A DNA stretch of 22,445 nucleotides. Source: Pontiella sp. Its GTDB lineage: Bacteria > Verrucomicrobiota > Kiritimatiellia > Kiritimatiellales > Pontiellaceae. Shown here piece by piece: positions 7,931 to 16,496 of this stretch (position 1 is the stretch's first letter; every line of letters begins with the position of its first letter). The notes under the pieces were generated by a model. That model was not told the DNA's origin. It did no database searches and saw only the letters and a program-made list of their open reading frames with translations. The stretch covers positions 1 through 22,445 of the forward strand of contig JAOZKS010000008.1 of NCBI GenBank assembly GCA_029935255.1, in the 5' to 3' direction. Made by a program: the position numbers and the translations under genes.

Positions 7931-7959
7931 AAAAGCCGGAGTGATCAGCTCCGGCTTTT
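7929..7959. terminator. Bidirectional Rho-independent terminator
   Basis: GCCGGAG (7935-7941) pairs with CTCCGGC (7949-7955) around a 7-nt loop, with AAAAAA before and TTTT after, so the A/T flanks extend the stem to 11 bp. On the minus strand the stem is followed by TTTTTTC, and this should end the long minus-strand array 21 bp after its last stop codon. On the plus strand it can also stop transcripts from the pectate-lyase-like gene. Confidence 0.85.
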
Positions 7960-7980
7960 CGAGTTCGGTTTTAATCGGTG

Positions 7981-10611
7981 TTAGGGCGCGACGACCTGCA
8001 CTCGGTAAGAGGCGTTGGGGATGGACGTTGAAGGTTCGTGGATGGTTTCCGGTCCCGAGGCAACGACCGTGTGGATGTTGCTCCAGCTTCCGCCGGTAAG
8101 GTCGGTGGAGAGTTGCACCGTGTATTCGCGTCCCGGTACGGAGTTCCAGCGCAGGATCAGGTTGCTACCCGAAGGGGTGGTGTCGGTGATCTTGAAGATG
8201 CTTCCGTGGTTTCGGGCATCGGTTCCGGCAACGTATTCCTGATAGTCGTCGGCTCCGTCACCATCGGTATCCGTGAGGGTTGGGTCGGAAAAGTCGGCGG
8301 TATCGGGGATTCCGTCAGGTACGGAGTCTTCCAGATAGTCTGGAAGGCCGTCTTTATCCAAATCGGCCGTGGAGGAGTGTAGAACAAAGTGCAGCTCTTG
8401 GTAGTTTCCTACAGGGAGCTGGAAATATCCTGCATCGGCGAAGTTATAGGTGTTGGTTATAAATTCGCCTTCATAACCGTCTGCTTCCGCAAAGAAGGTG
8501 AGAGGGGTGTTGGTGGGAACGATGAGTGCCCAGGAACCCCACTGATAGGTGGCTTGTGCGTATAGGTTTGACGCGGAGTCGAGTGCGCTAACCGTTGCAT
8601 TCGGGAGGTCGGCCATCGAGGTTTGATCTTTCACCCAGGCTGATACCTGATATCCAGCAAGGATCTGGATGTTCAGATTGCTATGGGTGGTTCCAATCAT
8701 TGGAAGAATAAGCGTCGCGAGGTTGTGCGATCCTACATTGCCCAACCAGGTGTGTGAGGTTTGCCACCCGTCGCTGTCGGCTCGGAGATAAATGTTGCTT
8801 CCGGCGGGAACTACGAAGTCAAATGCTCCGTCGCCCCATTCCGTTTCGCCAGATCCAACAAACTCGAGCTCCCCCGAACCATTCATGCAGAAGGCACTTA
8901 CTGGAGCGCCCATGCTCATGGAGTCGGCTGTTAAGGCGGTTCCTTGAAGGCGCGCGCCTTCGGTGAGATAGAAGTCGATTCCGCCCACGGCGTTGCTCAC
9001 TACAATCGGTGTGGCGGTTGCGCGGTTTGCAGGGAGGCAGTTGGTGTAATAGAGGTCGATGTAATATCCGTTTTTGTTCTCGGTGCGAACATTCCATGTT
9101 CCGGCGGATGCGAGGAGATTGTAGTGTCCGTCAAAGGCGACGATGCTATTGTTCCAGCGTTCTTCCCAATTGCCCTCTCCGGGGGCGACCAAAATGGCGC
9201 TTCCGCCCCCAATAGGGGCTCCACCTTCGGTATAGACATGCCCGGAGATCAGAAAACCCTGGGCGTAGGCAAGATCCTGTCCGGTTCGTACCTCTCCCTC
9301 ATAGAGGTTCTCGATGTAGCGATATCCGTGCTCGTTGTTGTAGACGTAGTGTTGCTGAGCAAGTGAGTCATCATCGCATTGCAATCCGTATGATCCATCC
9401 AGTGCCCCGATTTCGTAGGTTCCGTTGCTGATGGTATAGGCTCTGCCAACCGCATCGCTTCCAGAGGTTAATTCCACTTCCATGCCCGCGATGGGGGCGC
9501 CGGTGTCCAGATCGGTCACGGTTCCTCGAAGCAGCGCTTCGGCGGGGTAGCAGTAAAGGGCGATTCCGTTGGTGGCTCCCTCGATCATTATCGACATAGG
9601 GGCAGAAATGAGTCCTCGGGTATTTAGCAGCGGATCGATGCAACTCAGGATCACCGAATCCCATTCATCTTCCGCCGTGGGGAATACGAGGGAAAATTGT
9701 CCGTTGGTATTGGAGATGTCAAAGGAAGAAACATCGTCGTCGTCATCGAACGAGGGGTATTCAATTTCAACAAAAACCCCCGCGAGGGCATTGGTTTCGG
9801 AGCCATCGATCAAATAAACTGTGCCGGTGATATCGACGAGGTCGTAGGAAGGAATCGGAGGAACCACAAAAAGCGGACGAGTCAGGTTGTTTTCACCGAT
9901 GGTGAGCCCATTTGTGAACACGGCCAACGAGACAAACTCACCTTCCGGGGTTTGCGAGGCGGACATGGAACCCGCTGCGGACACATAAATTCCGAGGGCA
10001 TCGGCGGAGGAAACTCCTGCGGGAAGATAGACGGAGAATTCGCCGTTTTCATCGGCCCACGTGGCGGGTGCGGTTCCTGTGGTATCGGAAAAATATTGCA
10101 GTTCCACATAGGCTCCGGCCACGGTATCGGTGGTGACATAGTTTTGAACTTCACCGGTAATCCAGGTGGAAGAGGCGGTTTGGGTTACGGAGAAGGTGGC
10201 TGCATCGCTGGCGATTGGGGTTCCGCTTCCGTCTAGTTCGGTCGCCTGCCAGATATAGTCGCCGATGGTGCGTAGCGCACCGTTTCCAAAGAAAGAAATA
10301 GCACTGGTGATAACCCCATTTGTCGTGCCATCGCGGTCGTCCACAAAGGTCGTTGCGCCAAGGGCGTTGGTTTCGCCGTCGGTTAGATTGAATTGAACGA
10401 GCAGTGGTTCGGCGGCATCGATGATGCCGTCGTGGTCGATGTCCAGGAACACGGAAAGATCCACCTCCGCCCCGGGAGTGATATTGGATATGCTCAGATT
10501 AATAAAATCCTGACCTTCCCAATTCATGCTGTTGGAAGAAAGCGTTAGATCCATTGAAAACCCCGTCACAGCAATGGCGGTTGTAAGTAAAATTAGTTTT
10601 AGTTTGTTCAT
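7981..10611 (-). CDS. Secreted multi-domain protein with carboxypeptidase-regulatory-like repeats and a Ca-binding C-terminal module
   Basis: This 876-residue exported protein starts with MNKLKLILLTTAIAVTGFS as signal peptide. The start at 10611 was chosen over an upstream in-frame Met (10659) because AAAGGAG lies 6 nt before it and it begins the signal sequence. The body has about six beta-sandwich repeats of carboxypeptidase-regulatory type, recognisable from beginnings such as ITGEVQNY, ITGTVYLI, LRGTVTDLDTGAPIAGMEVE, ISGHVYTEGGAPIGG and LQGTALT. Then comes DLDKDGLPDYLED...DTDGDGADDYQEY, a thrombospondin-3-like calcium-binding stretch. The last 75 residues form a module with ILRWNSVPGREYTVQLSTDL. 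The last two parts also end two other proteins in the window. No enzyme motif is seen; an extracellular structural or adhesive role is inferred. It is the last gene of the minus-strand array. Confidence 0.8.
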   Translation of the reverse strand: MNKLKLILLTTAIAVTGFSMDLTLSSNSMNWEGQDFINLSISNITPGAEVDLSVFLDIDHDGIIDAAEPLLVQFNLTDGETNALGATTFVDDRDGTTNGVITSAISFFGNGALRTIGDYIWQATELDGSGTPIASDAATFSVTQTASSTWITGEVQNYVTTDTVAGAYVELQYFSDTTGTAPATWADENGEFSVYLPAGVSSADALGIYVSAAGSMSASQTPEGEFVSLAVFTNGLTIGENNLTRPLFVVPPIPSYDLVDITGTVYLIDGSETNALAGVFVEIEYPSFDDDDDVSSFDISNTNGQFSLVFPTAEDEWDSVILSCIDPLLNTRGLISAPMSIMIEGATNGIALYCYPAEALLRGTVTDLDTGAPIAGMEVELTSGSDAVGRAYTISNGTYEIGALDGSYGLQCDDDSLAQQHYVYNNEHGYRYIENLYEGEVRTGQDLAYAQGFLISGHVYTEGGAPIGGGSAILVAPGEGNWEERWNNSIVAFDGHYNLLASAGTWNVRTENKNGYYIDLYYTNCLPANRATATPIVVSNAVGGIDFYLTEGARLQGTALTADSMSMGAPVSAFCMNGSGELEFVGSGETEWGDGAFDFVVPAGSNIYLRADSDGWQTSHTWLGNVGSHNLATLILPMIGTTHSNLNIQILAGYQVSAWVKDQTSMADLPNATVSALDSASNLYAQATYQWGSWALIVPTNTPLTFFAEADGYEGEFITNTYNFADAGYFQLPVGNYQELHFVLHSSTADLDKDGLPDYLEDSVPDGIPDTADFSDPTLTDTDGDGADDYQEYVAGTDARNHGSIFKITDTTPSGSNLILRWNSVPGREYTVQLSTDLTGGSWSNIHTVVASGPETIHEPSTSIPNASYRVQVVAP

Positions 10612-10650
10612 TACGGACTCCTTTTTGATTTTAAATAGTTTAATACCGAC

Positions 10651-10679
10651 CCCTTGCAAAATTCGAGATTTTGCAAGGG
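10651..10679. other. Perfect 11-bp stem-loop between two array genes
   Basis: CCCTTGCAAAA (10651-10661) and TTTTGCAAGGG (10669-10679) form a perfect stem with a 7-nt loop in the 108-bp gap before the 876-residue protein gene. No U-tract follows on either strand, so it is not a clear intrinsic terminator. It could be an mRNA-processing or stability hairpin, or attenuate transcription within the array. Confidence 0.6.
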
Positions 10680-10719
10680 AGCCGATAGTATGTGGATTGT
10701 ATGTTTTGTCTATGTTTAT

Positions 10720-11568
10720 TTATTCGCTCAATGGCGGCACGGCCTTCACTCGATAAAAGCGGGTGTTGTTGGTTACGCCGGAGAGGATTTCGGTCACGTC
10801 TGGACCCGATGGGGGAATAAAGCTGCTTCCTTCAACCCACTGCGTGCCGTTGCTCAGCGCGGTAGTATGTTCCAGTGTGTAGAGGCGCGTGGTCTTTACC
10901 GGCCAGGTGACCCAGTTGGTGGTTTCCATGGTTTGGAAATCGGTGATGGAAAGATAGTCACCCGCATCGAGCGGATCGGTGTCGGCGGCATATTCTCCAA
11001 GGTCTGGAATCCCGTCGCCATCGCTATCGGCATTGCCGCCATTGAGGGCGGCCAGAACATTGGTATATCCATATTCCCAAGCATCGGAGATGCCGTCGCC
11101 ATCCGTATCGAGAATCGCCAGCGAGAGCGTGCGGACATCTACCAAATCAATCCACCCTACGTTGGCGCTCCAAATAAAACCCGAGAGTTCCCCCGTCATC
11201 AAATCCACTTGAGGGTGCCCATGGGTCTGCTCAAAGTTGATCCAACCAATGTTTGCTCCATAGGCATAACCCGTTAGATTTCCAAGGCCATCGTGGTTTA
11301 CGCCAAAATCACTGGCGGAATCATTTCCGTAAGCCTGACCATCGTCCGGCGAGCCATCACCGAGCGAGATCCATCCGCAGTTGGCGGAGTAGATATAGCC
11401 TGAGCAGAACGCCTGGCCAATCACCGCGCCGTTCGCCGTATCGCCCGCCGCATTCACCCAGCCAATGTTCGCGCCGTACGCATCGTTGCGTGCGGGATCG
11501 ATGGTGGTCGTTGCCTGCACCGAAAGTGCGAGCAATGAAACGGATGTTATAAATAGTTTTGTTTTCAT
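10720..11568 (-). CDS. Secreted GWI-repeat protein with a Ca-binding C-terminal module
   Basis: This is a 282-residue exported protein of unknown function. Residues 1-19 are a signal peptide (MKTKLFITSVSLLALSVQA). Residues 30-142 contain four copies of a short motif G-(Y/F)-x-x-x-A-N-x-G-W-(I/V): YGANIGWVN, YIYSANCGWIS, YAYGANIGWIN and FIWSANVGWID, with spacers of 20-35 residues. Residues 154-202 are a thrombospondin-3-like calcium stretch (DTDGDGISDAWEY, DSDGDGIPDLGEY, then DTDPLDAGDYL). The C-terminal 80 residues repeat the module with VTWPVKTTRLYTLEHTTAL and FYRVKAV seen in the neighbouring 876-residue protein. The start has GAGGAG about 8 nt upstream. It lies 21 bp after the beta-helix gene at 11590-13077 and is probably co-transcribed with it. 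Confidence 0.78.
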   Translation of the reverse strand: MKTKLFITSVSLLALSVQATTTIDPARNDAYGANIGWVNAAGDTANGAVIGQAFCSGYIYSANCGWISLGDGSPDDGQAYGNDSASDFGVNHDGLGNLTGYAYGANIGWINFEQTHGHPQVDLMTGELSGFIWSANVGWIDLVDVRTLSLAILDTDGDGISDAWEYGYTNVLAALNGGNADSDGDGIPDLGEYAADTDPLDAGDYLSITDFQTMETTNWVTWPVKTTRLYTLEHTTALSNGTQWVEGSSFIPPSGPDVTEILSGVTNNTRFYRVKAVPPLSE

Positions 11569-11589
11569 TTTTTCTCTCCTCGAAAAAGA

Positions 11590-13077
11590 CTAGTAACTGA
11601 AGTTGTCTGTCGCTCCCGCCCCGCTGGGTGAAGTCTCGATGCTTCCAGCGTGTCCGCCAGTGAGATTATAATTTGTTCCGTTTCCAATGGCCGTATTCCG
11701 AACCACCACTCCATTGATGAAACAAATTCCGTATCCAGAATTGTTCATCACTGTGTTCCCATCCAGAAAATTGTCATGCGGCACGTTTACATAGTCAATC
11801 CCGTCTTTATTTCCGCAGCAATGATTTCCTATGATGCGATTGCGATCACCTCCCCAGATCAAAATGCCGTCCTCTTTATTTTCCGATACCGTACAATTTT
11901 CGACAACGCATCGACTGCCATCAACCAAAATGCCTCGATGGGAGTTCCCTTCGCAAACCGAGGATCTGAGAATGCAATTATTTATGATTTTGATGCCTGC
12001 CCACTCGTTGTTTCGAGCAATGCAGTCTTGGACTATTGAATCAGAGCCAGCATATATTCCTCCAAAATTTTCACGTGCCATACATTCTCGCACAATCGAG
12101 CTGTTTCCCAGAAAAAAGCCATATCCTTCATTATAAACCGCCGTGCATTTAATGACTTTTGCATTACTTGAAAGATCAAAGCCGTTCTCTGAATTACCGG
12201 TTGCCGAACAAGCTTGGAATGCCGAATTAGATTCCGCCTTAAATCCATCGGCGCCGCTATTGATCGCATTGCAATCGACGGCCTTCGCCCCAGAGAGGAG
12301 GGAGAATCCGATGTTCGCACTATCGCTAGCTTTGCAGTGGCTTAAGGAGCTGTTTTCGGCGATCAAGAATCCATTGCTGGTGCTACTTTGGGAGATGCAA
12401 TTCTGAAGGATTGAATTCGCTCCGAGATCAAACCCATCGGTTCCGCTGTTAACGGCGGAGCAGTTGAAAACCCGCGCGCCACTCAAAAGCTGGAATCCAT
12501 GGCCGCCACTACTGTTGTCGGTGGTGCAGTTTTGAATGGAAGAGTTGGCCGCCGCGAAAACAGCCGCCGCGCCACGAACTTCCGTGAAATGACAATTAAT
12601 CACTTTACTCATGGATCCCACGAAAAGGCCATACCCCGTGCAGCGGGAGATATTTAGGTTTTCTAACCGAGCACCCTGAGTGGGATAAAGACCGTCCGAT
12701 CCATACATATAGACGCCATCTTCAAACTCTTGGATGCTTCCGTTCTTAATGGTGATATTGCGCGTTGCAGAAACATAGATGGCCTTTCCGCTCTGCCCGC
12801 CCGCATGCAGAATTTTAAACCCATTGAGATCCAGTGTTACATCGGAAGCCCCAATTGAAATACCAATGGAGTTGCTCACGACCAGATTGTCGCTCAAATA
12901 ATAGGAGCCGGACTGAGTAATTTGGAGCCCCGCCACCGTGGCCAAATCGATCCGAGGTTCCACTTGTTGGAGGGTTTTCATGGTCCCACTCGGTGCTCCG
13001 GGTGGAGTTAAACTACCTTGCCCAAAGGCGATACTCGCCAAACAAACAACTCCTGTTGCTATTCTTGTTGCTCTCAT
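11590..13077 (-). CDS. Tagged right-handed beta-helix surface protein, paralogue 1 (short neck, DNF-type C-terminus)
   Basis: This 495-residue exported protein has a signal peptide (MRATRIATGVVCLASIAFG) followed by QGSLTPPGAPSGTMKTLQQ, the tag shared by all six paralogues here. A short joint (VEPRIDLATVAG) leads to QSGSYYLSDNLVVSNS and DVTLDLNGFKI, the first turns of a right-handed parallel beta-helix. About fourteen rungs of 21-23 residues follow, most with the pattern C-x-A-x-x-x-x-x-x-G-F (for example NCSAVNSGTDGFDLGANS), stacking Cys inside the helix. It ends in SIETSPSGAGATDNFSY. The start is supported by AAGGAG about 8 nt upstream. The fold is that of NosD and polysaccharide-lyase proteins, but no catalytic pattern is recognisable, so binding or structure is as likely as enzymatic action. 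Confidence 0.82.
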   Translation of the reverse strand: MRATRIATGVVCLASIAFGQGSLTPPGAPSGTMKTLQQVEPRIDLATVAGLQITQSGSYYLSDNLVVSNSIGISIGASDVTLDLNGFKILHAGGQSGKAIYVSATRNITIKNGSIQEFEDGVYMYGSDGLYPTQGARLENLNISRCTGYGLFVGSMSKVINCHFTEVRGAAAVFAAANSSIQNCTTDNSSGGHGFQLLSGARVFNCSAVNSGTDGFDLGANSILQNCISQSSTSNGFLIAENSSLSHCKASDSANIGFSLLSGAKAVDCNAINSGADGFKAESNSAFQACSATGNSENGFDLSSNAKVIKCTAVYNEGYGFFLGNSSIVRECMARENFGGIYAGSDSIVQDCIARNNEWAGIKIINNCILRSSVCEGNSHRGILVDGSRCVVENCTVSENKEDGILIWGGDRNRIIGNHCCGNKDGIDYVNVPHDNFLDGNTVMNNSGYGICFINGVVVRNTAIGNGTNYNLTGGHAGSIETSPSGAGATDNFSY

Positions 13078-13098
13078 TATTTTTCTCCTTTTTTTTAA

Positions 13099-14811
13099 TT
13101 AATAGCTAAAGTTTGCATTTGGATCGGTGGAGCCGGGGGCAGTGCCGCCGGAGCTTCCAGAAATGGCAGTACATCCCGTTCGATAAACCACTAAACAAGC
13201 GTTATTAGCCACAACATCCCAATTTTTATTATTTCCTGAAGCCGTATTGCGCGTAATAAAATTCCCCGATTGACCCACATCGATGCCGCGGTCATTATCC
13301 GTCACATTATTACCGTCGATCCGATTATCTGTATTGGTTACATGAATCCCGGCTCCGTCGCCATTCTCTCCATTGCTGTCGCAGTTATTTCCAATAATCT
13401 GACTATCTGAATTGCCCCGAATTCCATCGCCCTGATTCTTTAAGGTTGTACAATCCTTAACGGTGCAAGAGTAACTTGCATAGATCCCACATCCTTCGGA
13501 AGTAGACGATGACGAATTCGTATTACTATTTTCGGAAGAAATGCACTCGATAACTGAACTGCCAGCCCCAACAGCTATTCCATAGCTTGAATTCAAAACA
13601 CTTCTGTTTTCAGAGGCCACACACCCCCTCATCATGGATCGGGCATCCGCTTTCAAACCATAGATTCCAGAATTTCCTTTTGCCGAACAATCCTGCAACG
13701 ACGATCCCGATCCCGCGTATATTCCACTCTGTGTGTTCCCGACCGCCACACATCCTCGCAAAGAAAAAGTACCACTGGCATTAATCCCATAACTCCCTGA
13801 ATTTTCTCTGGCCACACAGCCATTTAAAGTCCCATTCCCATAAACATAAATCCCATAACCGGTATTGTTATTGGCTACACAATTAATCAACGAGCTTCCT
13901 GTATCGGCAAAAATTCCACCTCCCGTATTATCCGAGGCCATACACCCATTCAAGGTGCTATCTTCTTGTAAATTGATCCCATACGAGCTTCCACTCGCTC
14001 GCACCGTGCATTCCGTCAACGAACTTCCTGCTCCCGCACGAATCCCATACACTACCGTATTGTCCGTAACCGTACATTGACCTACAGAAACCCCGTCACC
14101 CGCATAGATTCCATCATTTCCCTGATTCCCATACACGACGCATTCTTTCACCACGGAACCAGAATCTACATGAATTCCACCCCCGAGATTTTCATAGACT
14201 GTGCATCCGATCACGGAACAACCCTCGTCGGTATATATTCCCCAAGATTCATTGTCGTAAGCCGTGCAATTAAGAACCCGAGAAGCTTTTCCTACATAAA
14301 TCGAGGCACTGGTGCACTCTGAAACCAATAGATCTTCAAACAAGCTTCCATAGACAAAAGGAGAATACGGAGAACTATAAACCCCATATTGGAACCCCGA
14401 GATCGAGCCATTCCGCACCGTCACCTGATTGACGCCACCATACAGTTGAATGCCGCGGCCGCCCGTTCCAGAGATACGGGAAATTGAAAACCCATTTAGA
14501 TCCAAGGTCACGCCAGACGCATCGATTTGTATTCCATAAAGCTTCGTAACCTCTAAATTTCCGGCCAAATAATACGATCCCGGCGCCGAAATAATGTGAT
14601 GGTTATTAGAGTCCCCCGCCAGCGTCGCCACATCGATCCGCGCTTCGCCCTGAATTGCAGATACCGCACTGCCCACCCCGCCAATCGCCGTGTCCAGTTC
14701 ATTTAGCGTTTTCATGGTTGGGCTCGGTGCGCCGAGAGGCGTCAAATTCCCCTGTCCATATGCGGCTCCCACCGCGCACAATATTGCTATGGCTATGCTA
14801 ATCTTTTTCAT
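13099..14811 (-). CDS. Tagged right-handed beta-helix surface protein, paralogue 2 (helical neck, APG-type C-terminus)
   Basis: A 570-residue member of the local family. After the signal peptide (ending GAAYG) comes QGNLTPLGAPSPTMKTLNE, then a predicted helical neck LDTAIGGVGSAVSAIQGEAR with hydrophobic residues in heptad-like spacing, which could trimerise. The helix begins at APGSYYLAGNLEVTKL. About thirteen Cys-centred rungs follow (NCTAYDNESWGIYTDEG, GCTVYENLGGGIHVDSG, DCSAKGNSGIYGL). The cap reads DNRIDGNNVTDNDRGIDVG, then NFITRNTASGNNKNW. The C-terminus carries a two-Cys segment NACLVVYRTGCTAISGSSGG and ends DPNANFSY; this cassette differs from paralogue 1 but matches the gene at 16497. 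GAGGAG stands about 8 nt before the ATG. Function is unknown, with location outside the cytoplasm inferred from the signal peptide. Confidence 0.82.
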   Translation of the reverse strand: MKKISIAIAILCAVGAAYGQGNLTPLGAPSPTMKTLNELDTAIGGVGSAVSAIQGEARIDVATLAGDSNNHHIISAPGSYYLAGNLEVTKLYGIQIDASGVTLDLNGFSISRISGTGGRGIQLYGGVNQVTVRNGSISGFQYGVYSSPYSPFVYGSLFEDLLVSECTSASIYVGKASRVLNCTAYDNESWGIYTDEGCSVIGCTVYENLGGGIHVDSGSVVKECVVYGNQGNDGIYAGDGVSVGQCTVTDNTVVYGIRAGAGSSLTECTVRASGSSYGINLQEDSTLNGCMASDNTGGGIFADTGSSLINCVANNNTGYGIYVYGNGTLNGCVARENSGSYGINASGTFSLRGCVAVGNTQSGIYAGSGSSLQDCSAKGNSGIYGLKADARSMMRGCVASENRSVLNSSYGIAVGAGSSVIECISSENSNTNSSSSTSEGCGIYASYSCTVKDCTTLKNQGDGIRGNSDSQIIGNNCDSNGENGDGAGIHVTNTDNRIDGNNVTDNDRGIDVGQSGNFITRNTASGNNKNWDVVANNACLVVYRTGCTAISGSSGGTAPGSTDPNANFSY

Positions 14812-14830
14812 GGTATCTCCTCTTTTTTAA

Positions 14831-14910
14831 TGTAGAGCAAGCGTCTCGCTTGCTTCTATTGTCTAGCGCCCATCCATTAGTACCTAAACGAGCGGGACGC
14901 TCGTTCTACA
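14831..14910. repeat. Paired intergenic palindromes bracketed by TGTAGA/TCTACA
   Basis: Two small hairpins fill the gap between beta-helix genes: AGCAAGCG-TCT-CGCTTGCT (14836-14854) and AACGAGCG-GGA-CGCTCGTT (14887-14905). The 80-bp element begins TGTAGA and ends TCTACA, so the two hairpins face each other. It abuts the stop codon of the gene at 14911. Related elements lie at 17739 and 19611. REP/BIME-like behaviour (mRNA 3'-end protection or partial termination) is inferred. Confidence 0.8.
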
Positions 14911-16473
14911 TTAAAACTCAAAATTATCCCACGCCCCCGCGCCAACGGGCGAAGTTTGGATCGTGCCAACATTGTTACCACCCACAATACTATAATTATG
15001 AGTATTTCCTTTTGCTGTGTTTCGAACAATAAAGTTCCCCGCGCCATAAATATAGATACCGTAGTCGTTATCGGTGACGGAATTATTATCAATCCGATTG
15101 CCGCCTCCAGAAACATAAATGCCATAACCAACGGTTCCATTTTTTTGGTCATCACAAATACAATCAACAACCCAAGTATTTTTATAAACACCGATTCCAG
15201 TTGTCCCATTCTTATACGCCGTACATCCGGAGATCTTGCCGCCATTATGCGCACTAATACCTCGAATACCGTTTCCATATGCCACGCAATGATCGATTGT
15301 ACCCATAAAATTAATCTCAATTCCGCAATTACTATTATTATATGCGGTGCAATTTTTAATTGTACCGCAAGTTGCCGTGAAGACCCCGAAGTTATTGGTT
15401 GAAACCTGCAAATCCGAGAGAACCGTAGCAATACCGTCAGCTTTGATACCGGTGGCCGCCTCCCAGCGGATTACCTTACCGTTTTTAACCGTCAGGTTGC
15501 GATAGGTAGAACCTTGGTAAATTCCATTCCAACTTCCTACACCAGGGCCGACCAGAGTATGCCCATTCATATCAATGGTCACATCATTGGCGGCAACGGT
15601 AATGCCAGTGACGGACTTATTTGTGCAGATCAGTGTTCCGGCGAACTTAACGGAGCAGGGCCAGCTAATGGTTTCGGGGATTTCGCACAGGAGGATATTG
15701 AGCTGATTTCCTTGCGAGAGGCTGTAGTTGTTAGCATTTCCCTTAACGATGTTGTTGGCGATATAGGATCCGATACCGACAACTTGGACACCATAAGAGC
15801 CATTGCCGATGACGGTGTTGCCCTCCAATACGGAATCGTTTTTAATATGTATTCCTACATAAGAACATCCCAGTGCTTCGCACTCATTCAGTTGATTTGC
15901 TACGGAATACATGTAAAAGCCGTATTCATTATCTTGTGAGCGGCAACGCACGAATCGGTTGCTTCCTCCATCGCTACTAAATCCGTCGTCGCCGTTTCCG
16001 GAGGCGACGCAATCGGTAACGAGGGTGTTGGCCCCTACGGCGAACCCGTCGTTGCCGTTGTCCGTGCTGCTCAAATCTTTCAGCACCACACCGATCACTC
16101 CGTTCAGACAGATACCGTGCTCCCCCCAGTTGCGAAGATACCCGTTTTTTATCACAATATTTTTTTGGACGGACTGCCCCAAAATACCTGAGGTGAAGGT
16201 TGTGCCCGTCAGCGTGAATCCCATCAGATTCAGGGTTACATTGTCGGCGGCAATGGTGATCCCATCGCCCACGCTAGTCAGATCCTTGGAAACATAATAA
16301 GAACCCGGCTGGGTGATGGTATACGGCAGGCTCGAAATCGCCGTACGCGGCTCTACCTGATCGAGCGTCTTCATCGTCGGGGCCGGTGCGCCCGGCGGAG
16401 TTAAACTGCCTTGTCCGAATACCACGCCCGCCAAACAAGCCAGCATTCCTGTCACTACTGTTTTTACTCTCAT
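14911..16473 (-). CDS. Tagged beta-helix surface protein, paralogue 3 (two-helix fusion, DNF-type C-terminus)
   Basis: A 520-residue exported protein with two successive right-handed beta-helix domains. The signal peptide ends VVFG; the tag QGSLTPPGAPAPTMKTLDQ and short joint VEPRTAI follow. Helix 1 spans about residues 50-250 (QPGSYYVSKDL, DNVTLNLMGFTLTG, Cys rungs such as DCVASGNGDDGF). A junction at 250-285 reads NQLNILLCEIPE and WPCSVKFAGTL, then helix 2 restarts with TGITVAANDVTIDMNGHTL and runs to the cap NRIDNNSVTDNDYGIYIY. It ends TSPVGAGAWDNFEF. The junction and start of helix 2 are closely shared with the gene at 17824, suggesting a copied fusion. AAGGAG lies about 8 nt before the ATG. 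It sits 23 bp after paralogue 4. No catalytic motif was recognised. Confidence 0.82.
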   Translation of the reverse strand: MRVKTVVTGMLACLAGVVFGQGSLTPPGAPAPTMKTLDQVEPRTAISSLPYTITQPGSYYVSKDLTSVGDGITIAADNVTLNLMGFTLTGTTFTSGILGQSVQKNIVIKNGYLRNWGEHGICLNGVIGVVLKDLSSTDNGNDGFAVGANTLVTDCVASGNGDDGFSSDGGSNRFVRCRSQDNEYGFYMYSVANQLNECEALGCSYVGIHIKNDSVLEGNTVIGNGSYGVQVVGIGSYIANNIVKGNANNYSLSQGNQLNILLCEIPETISWPCSVKFAGTLICTNKSVTGITVAANDVTIDMNGHTLVGPGVGSWNGIYQGSTYRNLTVKNGKVIRWEAATGIKADGIATVLSDLQVSTNNFGVFTATCGTIKNCTAYNNSNCGIEINFMGTIDHCVAYGNGIRGISAHNGGKISGCTAYKNGTTGIGVYKNTWVVDCICDDQKNGTVGYGIYVSGGGNRIDNNSVTDNDYGIYIYGAGNFIVRNTAKGNTHNYSIVGGNNVGTIQTSPVGAGAWDNFEF

Positions 16474-16496
16474 GATCTTCTCCTTTGTATTTCAAC

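Noticed and set aside
10612..10659. Longer start at 10659 for the 876-residue protein
   Set aside because: It would place 16 charged residues before the signal peptide; the ribosome site AAAGGAG fits the ATG at 10611.
11569..11589. Terminator or promoter in the 21-bp gap between array genes
   Set aside because: The gap holds only a ribosome binding site; no hairpin or promoter motif is visible, so co-transcription is the simpler reading.
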